Origin: Paenibacillus sp. CAA11 | GTDB taxonomy: Bacteria > Bacillota > Bacilli > Paenibacillales > Paenibacillaceae | DNA length: 64,000 nucleotides | Direction of reading: 5' to 3' | NCBI RefSeq assembly: GCF_003060825.1 | Contig: NZ_CP028922.1 | Span: 1,980,501-2,044,500, forward strand | Part shown: positions 15,945-23,964 of the stretch, in pieces | How the letters are laid out: each line of letters opens with the position of its first letter | Position numbering within the stretch: position 1 is the stretch's first letter | Notes under the pieces: generated by a model | What the model was told of the DNA's origin: nothing | Seen by the model: only the letters and a program-made list of their open reading frames with translations | Database searches by the model: none | Made by a program: the position numbers and the translations under genes

Positions 15945-17267
15945 ATGATGAATGAACCGGACAAAGCGTCCAGTAGAGGGCGAGGTTTGTGGAATATCGC
16001 CAGCAAGAATATACAGATTGCGCTGTTCATTTTTATTCTGAAATGGATCGTGCTGGGGGGAATTGTAGGTATACTGGCCGGGAGTGCTTCTGCATTATTT
16101 CTGACCGGTCTGGAATGGGCGACAGGCAGCAGGCAAAGCCATGCTTGGCTGTTATATCTTCTTCCGCTAGGCGGCGCGCTGACGAGTTATATTTATACTC
16201 GCTATGGGAAAAATTCTGGTAAGGGAAATAATCTGCTGCTTGAGACGATACAAGGCGGCCAGGAGAGAATTCCGCTGAGAATGGGGCCATTGGTGCTGGG
16301 AGGAACCATTCTTACCCACTGGTTCGGCGGTTCCGCCGGACGCGAGGGAACGGCTGTACAGATGGGAGGCAGCCTGGCTGCCGGGGTTGGAAGGCTGCTC
16401 AAGCTGGATCAAGTGGATACACGTATTATTCTGATGTGCGGCATCAGCAGCGGCTTCGGCTCTGTGTTTGGGACACCGCTGGCCGGAACGGTGTTCGCAC
16501 TCGAGGTGCTTGTGATCGGCATGCTTCGCTATGAAGCGCTGTTGCCGTGCTTTATCGCCAGCTTCGTTGGAGATCGTGTGACAGCGGCCTGGGGAGTCCA
16601 CCATGTTCATTTTGAGATGGGCGCTGTGCCTGAGCTTAATGTCTGGATCCTGCTAAAAGTCGCTGCTGCCTCCATAGCATTTGGGCTGGCTGCGCTCTTA
16701 TTCAGCGAAGGAACACGGCTCGCTAAGAAAATGTATACGTCATGGTTCAAGTACCCTGCGACTCGCAGCTTTGCCGGAGGGTTTATCATCATTTTGCTGG
16801 TGTTTCTTTTTCAAACGAGAGACTACCTCGGACTTGGTATTCCACTGATTCAGGAGGCTTTTGCCGGAGATGCAGCCCCGTTAGACTTCCTTTGGAAGCT
16901 GTTGTTTACAGTGCTTACCCTGGGAGCCGGGTTCTTGGGAGGAGAAGTTACACCTTTGTTTGTCATCGGCTCGACACTTGGAGCTAGCTTAGCAGGCATT
17001 ATGCATGAGCCGGCAGCCTTTGTAGCTGCCCTTGGTTTTGTTGCTGTATTTGCCGGTGCCGCCAATACGCCGCTAGCTTGCTTTATTATGGGCCTTGAAC
17101 TGTTCGGATTTGATGGCGCAGTCTATCTGTTCATCGCTTGTATCATCGGGTATTTGTTCTCAGGGCATACAGGAATCTATACCTCCCAGCGAATTGGAGC
17201 TTCCAAATCCAAACTTTGGCTGCTGAGAGAAGGCGAGACCTTGGCCGCACAAAGGCAATTTAAATGA
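15945..17267 (+). CDS. CLC-family fluoride/proton antiporter (CLC-F type)
   Basis: This 440-residue polytopic protein has about 10-12 membrane helices. Diagnostic CLC stretches are present in the CLC-F form: GKGNNLL where chloride CLCs have GSGIP, GREGTAVQMG instead of GREGPxVQ, and GGEVTPLFVIG for GxFxP. These substitutions characterise CLC proteins that export fluoride in exchange for protons. The gating Glu in GREGT is retained. It follows the RTP gene closely. No fluoride (crcB-type) riboswitch was recognised upstream of either gene. Function is inferred from motifs. Confidence 0.8.
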   Translation: MMNEPDKASSRGRGLWNIASKNIQIALFIFILKWIVLGGIVGILAGSASALFLTGLEWATGSRQSHAWLLYLLPLGGALTSYIYTRYGKNSGKGNNLLLETIQGGQERIPLRMGPLVLGGTILTHWFGGSAGREGTAVQMGGSLAAGVGRLLKLDQVDTRIILMCGISSGFGSVFGTPLAGTVFALEVLVIGMLRYEALLPCFIASFVGDRVTAAWGVHHVHFEMGAVPELNVWILLKVAAASIAFGLAALLFSEGTRLAKKMYTSWFKYPATRSFAGGFIIILLVFLFQTRDYLGLGIPLIQEAFAGDAAPLDFLWKLLFTVLTLGAGFLGGEVTPLFVIGSTLGASLAGIMHEPAAFVAALGFVAVFAGAANTPLACFIMGLELFGFDGAVYLFIACIIGYLFSGHTGIYTSQRIGASKSKLWLLREGETLAAQRQFK

Positions 17268-17286
17268 ATAAAATTAAAAATTGCGC

Positions 17287-17327
17287 TTGACAAGTTTCTA
17301 ACTTAAATTTACTATATTAAATATAGT
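17287..17327 (+). promoter_or_regulatory. azoR promoter with palindromic operator
   Basis: TTGACA (17287-17292), a 17-nt spacer and TACTAT (17310-17315) form a strong promoter. ACTATATTAAATATAGT (17311-17327) is a perfect inverted repeat with 7-bp arms covering the -10. This is typical of MarR/DUF24 repressor sites on azoreductase genes. Confidence 0.75.
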
Positions 17328-17367
17328 GATAGTGATTTATTAAGCTTATATACTTAGGAGGTACACT

Positions 17368-17994
17368 ATGTCTCACGTTTTATTTGTTAAAGGTAATAAC
17401 CGTCCTGCGGATCAATCCGTTACTGTTAAGCTGTATGAAAGCTTCTTGAAAGCCTACAAAGAAAATCATCCGGAAGATCTCGTAACTGAGCTGAACCTGT
17501 TCGAAGCAGACCTTCCTTACTACGATAACGACATGTTGAACGGCTTGTTCAAGCTTGGTAAAGGCATCGAGACCACTCCAGCTGAGCAGAAGGCAGCGGA
17601 TCTGGCTAATACTTATCTTGATCAATTCCTTGGCGCAGACAAAGTGGTATTTGCTTTCCCACTGTGGAACTTCACCATTCCAGCTCAATTGCTGACTTAC
17701 CTGTTCTACTTGAACCAAGCCGGCAAGACTTTCAAATACACTGAGAACGGTCCTGTTGGTCTTGTAGGCGACAAGAAAGTTGCGCTGCTGCAAGCTCGTG
17801 GCGGTGTATACTCTGAAGGCCCAATGGCTGCTGCAGAAATGTCCTTGAACTATGTGAAGAACACCTTGGCATTCTGGGGCATTAACAACCCAGAGGTTGT
17901 AGTGGTTGAAGGCCATAACCAATTCCCGGATCGCGCTGAAGCCATCGTTCAAGAAGGATTGACTAAGGCAGCGGAATTGGCTGCGAAATTCTAA
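17368..17994 (+). CDS. azoR: FMN-dependent NADH-azoreductase
   Basis: This 208-residue flavodoxin-like enzyme has the AzoR motifs FPLWNFTIPAQL (FMN-ribityl/isoalloxazine loop) and LLQARGGVYSEGP. It reduces azo bonds and quinones by two-electron transfer from NADH and acts in defence against quinone or electrophile stress. AGGAGG precedes the ATG. Its codon use is notably biased, with uniform preferred codons suggesting high expression. The operator-like palindrome over the -10 suggests repression relieved by quinones, as known for YodB-controlled azoR1. It is monocistronic with a strong terminator. Confidence 0.92.
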   Translation: MSHVLFVKGNNRPADQSVTVKLYESFLKAYKENHPEDLVTELNLFEADLPYYDNDMLNGLFKLGKGIETTPAEQKAADLANTYLDQFLGADKVVFAFPLWNFTIPAQLLTYLFYLNQAGKTFKYTENGPVGLVGDKKVALLQARGGVYSEGPMAAAEMSLNYVKNTLAFWGINNPEVVVVEGHNQFPDRAEAIVQEGLTKAAELAAKF

Positions 17995-18009
17995 TTTCAA
18001 TAAATCCCG

Positions 18010-18039
18010 AAGAGCTCTCCACTCTGAGAGCTCTTTTTT
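18010..18039 (+). terminator. azoR terminator
   Basis: AAGAGCTCTC (18010-18019) pairs with GAGAGCTCTT (18026-18035) and is followed by TTTT. Confidence 0.9.
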
Positions 18040-18112
18040 GGGTTTTAAATCAAGTTGCGTTAAAGTGGTGAATACATTTATACTCACTCTTATGATAGAA
18101 GGAGAGGCTGCC

Positions 18113-18826
18113 ATGAACTTAGACTGGGAAATGATTATCAAAATGTGCGGCGCATTATTATGCGGGTTGCTGATCGGAATTGACCGCCAGCTGAAGCAGA
18201 AGCCTCTCGGCGTTAAGACGAGTATGGTGATTTGTATTGCCAGCTGTTTGGTGACAATTGTATCCATCGAGGCCTTCAACAAATTTGCCGGGCCGGAGCA
18301 TCCGAATATGGACCCTATGCGCCTTGCGGCTCAAATCGTCAGCGGGATCGGTTTTCTGGGGGCGGGCGTCATTCTTAGAAGAAACAATGATGCCATCTCG
18401 GGGCTGACCTCGGCCGCAATGATCTGGGCGGCGTCGGGGCTTGGGATTGCCATCGGTGCAGGCTTCTATATTGAAGCTGCTGTCGCTGTAGTCCTGCTGA
18501 TCCTGGCTGTTAACTTTGTGCCTTTCATTATTAAGCTGCTCGGACCGGTTAGGCTGAATAAGCGGGATATTCTGATTAAGATTGTGCTGGATCACGATGG
18601 AGACATGACTGAGGTCATCCGCAAGATTGAGCACACCCATTTTATCAGTGAACAAGATGTGCAGCGGGAGCACCGAATCCGCCGTCTGCGGATTAAGGAT
18701 CTGGAGAATGGCCGCCAGCAGGTGAGCATGGTGCTCACGATTCCGGAGAGAGAGTATACGACCAAGGTGTACTATTTCATCCGCAAGCTGGAGCATGTGC
18801 ATAGCGTGGAGGTTGAGCAGCTGTAG
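18113..18826 (+). CDS. MgtC/SapB-family membrane protein
   Basis: The 237-residue protein has the MgtC N-terminal membrane domain with hallmark motifs GLLIGIDRQLKQKPLGVKTSM, SGIGFLGAGVILR and LTSAAMIWAASGLGIAIGAGFY. A cytosolic ACT-like C-terminal half (about residues 150-237) follows. MgtC proteins modulate the F-ATPase and adaptation to low magnesium, acid or osmotic stress; many soil bacteria carry homologues of unknown role. GAAGGAGAGG supports the ATG at 18113; another in-frame ATG 21 bp upstream is possible. Confidence 0.88.
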   Translation: MNLDWEMIIKMCGALLCGLLIGIDRQLKQKPLGVKTSMVICIASCLVTIVSIEAFNKFAGPEHPNMDPMRLAAQIVSGIGFLGAGVILRRNNDAISGLTSAAMIWAASGLGIAIGAGFYIEAAVAVVLLILAVNFVPFIIKLLGPVRLNKRDILIKIVLDHDGDMTEVIRKIEHTHFISEQDVQREHRIRRLRIKDLENGRQQVSMVLTIPEREYTTKVYYFIRKLEHVHSVEVEQL

Positions 18827-18902
18827 CATGGAGCTGCACTGCTTGAGCGAGAGCTGGTGTAGTTAGTAAGGCATGACTTGGTAGCAACAAATTTGCAGTA
18901 TG

Positions 18903-18942
18903 CGGAGGATTTGAGATGATCTCAAATCCTCCGTTTTTTTTG
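18903..18942 (+). terminator. Terminator after mgtC-like gene
   Basis: A 14-bp stem, CGGAGGATTTGAGA (18903-18916) with TCTCAAATCCTCCG (18920-18933), is followed by TTTTTTTT. The rest of the 18827-19129 gap shows no further gene. Confidence 0.9.
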
Positions 18943-19129
18943 ACTTGTGTATAGGACTTCGAGCGGGTTCGTCTGCTTAATAAGCCCTGGTTCTAATTTT
19001 CTAACTTCGTGTATTCCATGGTTTGGGCTATGATGGACAAGGTACATATATTTCCTTAGGAAGAGTGTATACGTAAGTACATAGAAACTATCGTTATGAA
19101 AAACCAGAAAACAAGGGAGATGACATTAT

Positions 19130-19762
19130 ATGAAAGACCAGAAGAATTATCATATCAAGAGACTTCCCGGGATAGAAAAGTGCAGAAATATTTTTAAAGC
19201 AGCTGCGATGCTAGACGCAATTCTGATGCCGGACTGGGAGTATAGATACTATTCCTTCAATTCCAAATGGGATACTAACGAACAGATGGGATCAATGAGA
19301 GATGGGGAAGGTGATCACTACTTTGCATTATTCAGTCACAACGGTTTGATGATTAAAGGATGTGATAAAGAATTTGAGGTCAATCATGAAAATAACATAG
19401 AAGAAATAATTAGCGGGGTTCCTGACACGTTTCGTGGTTTCTTAAGTGAACCGGCATTTGTGCTTGATGAGGCAACATTCTTGATATGGAATCAATATGA
19501 GAATGAACATTGGCTTGGGAGTAAGGATTACAAAGAGGAGCACTTAGAATTATTGCAAATTTTAATAGGCGGGGCTGAATATTATCATTCTTGGGCCTCA
19601 GAGTATTATGAAGTGGATATAGATTTAGCTCTGGTTAAAAGGGTGTTTGCATTGGAACCAATAGACAATAGTTTGCTAAAGCTGCTTAACAACGAACTGG
19701 AGATAGCAGATATTGAAGATGATCTGGAAGAGATCGGCTACCCATATATAAAACGTGCTTGA
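19130..19762 (+). CDS. Hypothetical acidic protein
   Basis: I do not recognise this 210-residue protein. It is soluble and acidic, rich in Glu, Asp, Tyr and Trp, without signal peptide or membrane segment. Recognisable stretches are WEYRYYSFNSKWD, GDHYFALFSHNGLMIKGCDKE, FLIWNQYENEHWLG and EEIGYPYIKRA. The overall look is that of small orphan Bacillales proteins, sometimes immunity-like, but there is no firm link. AAGGGAGATGAC precedes the ATG. Base composition is more AT-rich than in the preceding genes, as in the CRISPR region that follows, which is consistent with accessory DNA. Confidence 0.7.
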   Translation: MKDQKNYHIKRLPGIEKCRNIFKAAAMLDAILMPDWEYRYYSFNSKWDTNEQMGSMRDGEGDHYFALFSHNGLMIKGCDKEFEVNHENNIEEIISGVPDTFRGFLSEPAFVLDEATFLIWNQYENEHWLGSKDYKEEHLELLQILIGGAEYYHSWASEYYEVDIDLALVKRVFALEPIDNSLLKLLNNELEIADIEDDLEEIGYPYIKRA

Positions 19763-19789
19763 AGATCGAGTGCTCGGGATTAATGAAGT

Positions 19790-19995
19790 ATTTACGACTT
19801 GGTCTTTAACAAGTATCCATGGAACTACAGTGAGCTCATAATGGTATTTGGTTATGTCTTGCTTATACGGAACATTGTCAGATAGACTTTCAATTGCTCT
19901 TTTATACTCTAGGAGTGGTTCTTCAAGATGTGGCTTAAAGCTGAGAATGTTGTATAAAGCGACAGTTTGCTGTTTAAACTCCCATTGCAATCTCT
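19790..19995 (-). pseudogene. Possible gene fragment at the CRISPR trailer end
   Basis: The minus strand is open here and reads a protein-like stretch (WEFKQQTVALYNILSFKPHLEE, LLEYKRAIESLSDNVPYKQD, KYHYELTVVPWILVKDQV). It runs straight out of the degenerate terminal repeat without a start codon or ribosome binding site of its own. It may be the remains of a gene cut by array growth or rearrangement, or chance. I do not recognise the family. Confidence 0.25.
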
Positions 19996-19999
19996 TGGA

Positions 20000-21968
20000 A
20001 TTACAATCCACGCACTCACGTAGAGTGCGACTGATCGCGGACACATCTCCGGTGTCAATTATTTTAATTTCAATCCACGCACTCATGTAGAGTGCGACGG
20101 AAAGCTGACTGGATGGCGAGTTTTAAATGTGATATTTCAATCCACGCACTCATGTAGAGTGCGACGCCACCAACAAATCCGAACGTGTAGTTCTTACCGA
20201 TTTCAATCCACGCACTCATGTAGAGTGCGACCCATGGACTTCAAGCTCCGTGCTTACCATTATCAAATTTCAATCCACGCACTCATGTAGAGTGCGACTT
20301 ACTCGAGGCCCTGTCTATGTTACGGGAATCATATTTCAATCCACGCACTCATGTAGAGTGCGACCGTACATGCGCTTATCTTCCAACTGTCCAAGATCCT
20401 ATTTCAATCCACGCACTCATGTAGAGTGCGACAAGTACTGGAATTCCTCACATCCGTTATGCGTGGTATTTCAATCCACGCACTCATGTAGAGTGCGACT
20501 TTTTGGAGTATGCCTGGATCAAGTCCTCATTTGATTTCAATCCATGCACTCATGTAGAGTGCGACGTTCATGAGAAGCAGCTTCACCTAGGATGTTGACG
20601 ATTTCAATCCACGCACTCATGTAGAGTGCGACCCAGGGCTTTAAGCGCAGTGTAATCCTCGGATAATTTCAATCCACGCACTCATGTAGAGTGCGACAGG
20701 ATCTTCTGCCGTACATTGTGATATTCATCGATATTTCAATCCACGCACTCACGTAGAGTGCGACTTGCCACGGTCTCAGCCAGCTGGCGCCAGGAAAATT
20801 TCAATCCACGCACTCACGTAGAGTGCGACTGGGGCTCTGCTCAGTAATGGGCAGATGAACACTTGGTATTTCAATCCACGCACTCACGTAGAGTGCGACG
20901 TCAAACGCGCCCAACTCGAAGCACTTACCGCAATTTCAATCCACGCACTCATGTAGAGTGCGACGAAAAGCGTCCAACGTGTTCCTGTGGCGTGAAAATA
21001 TTTCAATCCACGCACTCATGTAGAGTGCGACGTGAACTGGTTGGACAATATGAAAGTCGATGGTATATTTCAATCCACGCACTCATGTAGAGTGCGACAG
21101 TACAAAAACGATGTTATTAACATCGCAGCAGAATTTCAATCCACGCACTCATGTAGAGTGCGACAACAAGGTTGTTCCGATCCGCCCCGATCAGGAAGAT
21201 TTCAATCCACGCACTCATGTAGAGTGCGACCAGATCAGTGCGACATCTTCATATGTGACAGAGATTATTTCAATCCACGCACTCATGTAGAGTGCGACAT
21301 GAGAGTAAGGGTAGAAGCTGGGAGCAACTAGAGATTTCAATCCACGCACTCATGTAGAGTGCGACAATGGTTAATGTCGTGCTGTCCTAATCATGCTATT
21401 TCAATCCACGCACTCATGTAGAGTGCGACGCAAAAGTCTCCGCCTTCTTGACGCTCGGTAGCCGATTTCAATCCACGCACTCATGTAGAGTGCGACAAAA
21501 GTTAGGGGTAGCTGAGTTGATCTTGAAGGAGGATTTCAATCCACGCACTCATGTAGAGTGCGACAATGGCAATACGTATAAATTTTATGTAATTGCGGTA
21601 TTTCAATCCACGCACTCATGTAGAGTGCGACTATAATTAATCACAATACCAAACCACCTTCAAATATTTCAATCCACGCACTCATGTAGAGTGCGACTTT
21701 ATGGGAGTAAATCTCCGTACTCAAAAAATGCAATTTCAATCCACGCACTCATGTAGAGTGCGACAAACAACACTTTACGAATCATAAAATCATGTTGTAA
21801 TTTCAATCCACGCACTCATGTAGAGTGCGACGGAGTCCTGGTTTAAAAAGTAGATTTGGAATCGATCAATTTCAATCCACGCACTCATGTAGAGTGCGAC
21901 TAAAGCATCAGGCGTAGCAGCATCACCCTGATCAGAATTTCAATCCACGCACTCATGTAGAGTGCGAC
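20000..21968 (-). CRISPR. CRISPR array, 30 repeats of 32 bp, type I-C-like repeat, transcribed leftward
   Basis: Thirty repeats alternate with 29 unique spacers of about 33-37 bp. On the plus strand the repeat begins ATTTCAATCCACGCACTC and ends ATGTAGAGTGCGAC. On the minus strand it begins GTCGCACTC and ends GGATTGAAAT, as in type I-C (B. halodurans-like) arrays, so crRNA should be read right to left. Consistent with this, the leftmost repeat (20000-20031) is degenerate (ATTACAATCC) and thus terminal, and a leader-like sequence lies at the right. Repeats at 20000, 20733, 20798 and 20868 carry ACG instead of ATG in the loop, and the one at 20534 has CCATGCACT. No cas1, cas2, cas3 or other I-C genes are in the window. 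Confidence 0.98.
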
Positions 21969-22155
21969 AGCGAAAATCACTCTTTTTCGTCCCATATTTA
22001 CAGGAATTAAAGTTATTTTCTTCATTTATCATAAATGATTAGCTTCCAAGAAGCTATAATTTGCATTAAACTCCTCATTCTTCATTTATTTCGACAAAAT
22101 TTGAGGTGCGAATCCCCTAGGGATTTTATGTTAGCTTCCCATTCGCACCAGCGGG
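21969..22155 (-). promoter_or_regulatory. CRISPR leader
   Basis: This AT-rich sequence adjoins the perfectly conserved right end of the array. It contains a 9-bp inverted repeat, GGTGCGAAT (22105-22113) and ATTCGCACC (22141-22149), with a CCCCTAGGG core between. From memory, leaders of I-C arrays in Firmicutes show a similar GTGCGAA...TTCGCAC arrangement. The leader role is inferred from position and repeat polarity. Confidence 0.65.
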
Positions 22156-22453
22156 CAAAGGATAGGCTTTCTACGTTGCTAAGACATGATGTACATAAGC
22201 GGAATATAAGCAATCGAGTCCAGGATGGGCTCTCTTTTAGTATCTTCTATTGTCTCATCCGGCGTTACAAGGGCTGCTAGGCTAAAATGCACCTCGTTCA
22301 TCTGTTGTATTAGAAAGAGAACTTTTTTATATGTTTGTTAAGTAACTTGAAGGATAGTTTTGGAAAATGTCGAATGTGTAAATAATTGACGGTTTTTGTT
22401 ACTCCTAAAGTCTTAATGTGAATGAAAACATGATGATTGGAGGAAAGAAAAAG

Positions 22454-22697
22454 ATGAGGCAAGTTGACGACAGAGCGCAGCCGAATGTAATGAAACAAAT
22501 TTTTGAAGGCCGTTGAGTGGGATATCACTAAACCATTGATCAGCGATCAAAATAACGATTATTTATTTCTCTCTCAAAAAGTGCTCAGAGCTTCAGTCTG
22601 GTTTAAGCGATACGCGGAGGCGATCCTGCAGGTTCAGCAGGGAATCGAAATCGAAGAGACCTCCATGGATAGCGAGATTGTGGAGGACAAGCGATGA
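22454..22697 (+). pseudogene. cmr5: cmr5 remnant (type III-B small subunit), internally deleted and frameshifted
   Basis: A good ribosome binding site (GGAGG) precedes ATG 22454. After 20 codons (MRQVDDRAQPNVMKQIFEGR, similar to a Cmr5 N terminus) the frame hits TGA at 22514. In the +1 frame, bases 22503-22697 encode a segment ending YLFLSQKVLRASVWFKRYAEAIL plus an acidic tail. This resembles the conserved C-terminal helix of Cmr5 (WxKRxAxA). Cmr5 is normally about 120-130 residues, so roughly a third is missing. It overlaps the cmr6 start. The assignment rests on short motifs plus the adjacent cmr6. Confidence 0.6.
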
Positions 22698-23497
22698 ACG
22701 TTTATCTTGAGCTTAGTAAAGGATACTGGGGAATCGGAGAATCGGGCCTGAGCCTTGAAGCGGTCGTGAAGGAAAGCGATAAGAAAAGTAAGTTCTACAG
22801 GGATCTCGTTAAAGGGTACTGGGAAACATGGGAAAGTGAGGAACAGTGCAGCTTTTATAGCAAATGCTATGAGCGTTACTATGATATCGAGAACCAACCT
22901 ATCCTTTCCATAGAAGTTCAAGCGGATTCACCGCTAGCTATTGGACATGGCGGAGTTAGTGTACTCGAAACAGGCTTGTTGCTTCACCCCATCTACGGGG
23001 TTCCCTTTTTGCCAGCATCGGCGCTTAAAGGAGTCGCGTCCCGATATGCGCATAAAAGTTTGGGTCAGACTTATCCATCGCTATTGCGGACGGGTCATGA
23101 TTACCAGGTGATTTTTGGGACTCAAGCGTCTGCGGGTTACGTACATTTTCATGATGCTTTAATTACCCCGGAATCCGTGAAGTCTGCATTAAAACAAGAT
23201 GTCCTGACTCCTCACCATAAGGATTATAACGGAATTATACTAACTGAGGAAGCAGATAGCGGGAGATCGAAAGCCTATCCAGCTCCACGTGATGATGATT
23301 CACCTGAACCTTTCCCTTTCTTGACGGTATCCGGGCGCTTTATGATCATACTTTCCTTTGATGGAGAACAACAAGAAGGAGCTAAATGGTTACAGCTTAC
23401 TCAAAATATTCTTCTAAAGGCGTTGGAGCAGGAGGGGCTGGGCGCTAAGACGAATGCTGGATATGGCAGGTTGACTGCAGTGAGAAAAGGTCAATGA
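22694..23497 (+). CDS. cmr6: Type III-B CRISPR RAMP protein Cmr6
   Basis: The 267-residue RAMP-superfamily protein matches Cmr6. It has PFLPASALKGVASRYA (the conserved P-x-SxLKG segment), FHDALITPE, a DVLTPHHKDYN motif, SPEPFPFLTVSGRF and the glycine-rich C-terminal loop GLGAKTNAGYGRL. Cmr6 caps the backbone of the type III-B (Cmr) RNA-guided effector. It starts within the end of the cmr5 remnant (4-bp overlap). Cmr1, Cmr2/Cas10, Cmr3 and Cmr4 are not found upstream, so the effector is not encoded here. The gene itself looks intact but is probably a relic or serves an effector encoded elsewhere. Confidence 0.85.
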   Translation: MNVYLELSKGYWGIGESGLSLEAVVKESDKKSKFYRDLVKGYWETWESEEQCSFYSKCYERYYDIENQPILSIEVQADSPLAIGHGGVSVLETGLLLHPIYGVPFLPASALKGVASRYAHKSLGQTYPSLLRTGHDYQVIFGTQASAGYVHFHDALITPESVKSALKQDVLTPHHKDYNGIILTEEADSGRSKAYPAPRDDDSPEPFPFLTVSGRFMIILSFDGEQQEGAKWLQLTQNILLKALEQEGLGAKTNAGYGRLTAVRKGQ

Positions 23498-23569
23498 ATT
23501 AAGAAGAGATTGAGAGGAACATATCGAAAATAAATAGGGTGTGTACACCTGATGTATGGAGGGAAACAT

Positions 23570-23773
23570 ATGGGAGAAAAGGGATGTATTAAATGCGGCA
23601 GTCATGACGCAAAGACGAAGGAAGTAGCTATGACCGGAACAGGACTTTCCAAAATGTTTGATATCCAGCATAATCAATTTATTGTCGTCTACTGCACGAA
23701 TTGCGGCTATTCCGAGTTTTATAATAAGAAGTCGTCAGCGGGCTCAAATATTCTTGATTTGTTCTTCGGTTGA
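23570..23773 (+). CDS. Small zinc-ribbon protein
   Basis: The 67-residue protein has two CxxC knuckles, CIKCGS and CTNCGY, about 35 residues apart, which form a zinc ribbon. It ends in an aliphatic KSSAGSNILDLFFG tail. Similar small zinc-ribbon proteins are common in Bacillales and are annotated as nucleic-acid-binding, without proven function. GGAGGG lies 6 bp before ATG 23570; two upstream in-frame ATGs have no better site. It follows the cmr6 relic by 72 bp, but a functional link is not established. Confidence 0.8.
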   Translation: MGEKGCIKCGSHDAKTKEVAMTGTGLSKMFDIQHNQFIVVYCTNCGYSEFYNKKSSAGSNILDLFFG

Positions 23774-23885
23774 GGAAGTTCCACGGACAGAAGTTTAGTT
23801 TAATTATGATACGAAGGTAGCCAAGGTCTTGAAGTGCCCGGCTGCCTTTGTTGCGTTTAACCGCTAAAAATTTTAATAATAATCC

Positions 23886-23916
23886 TTGACTTAAAGTTAA
23901 CTCTATGCCCTAATAT
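23886..23916 (+). promoter_or_regulatory. MerR-type (19-bp spacer) promoter of the Bcr/CflA gene
   Basis: TTGACT (23886-23891) and TAATAT (23911-23916) are separated by 19 nt, the over-long spacing activated by MerR regulators. The spacer carries an imperfect dyad centred on GTTAAC (TTAAAGTTAACTCTA), similar to MerR-family boxes. No merR gene is adjacent. Confidence 0.5.
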
Positions 23917-23964
23917 CAGTGGATGGGACAGAAAAAAATCATACTGGGAACTGGAGATAAAAAA

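Noticed and set aside
15209..15945. Fluoride riboswitch upstream of the CLC-F gene
   Set aside because: No recognisable crcB-motif core sequence was found in either leader.
20250..21636. Open frames of 60-100 codons made of repeated peptide units
   Set aside because: They are translations of the CRISPR repeats and spacers; the peptide repeat (e.g. NPRTHVECD) is the DNA repeat read in frame.
22155..22450. Remnants of cmr1-cmr4 between leader and cmr5
   Set aside because: No frame with recognisable Cas10, Cmr1, Cmr3 or Cmr4 motifs; a short NMMIGG reading just before cmr5 is too little to call a cmr4 end.
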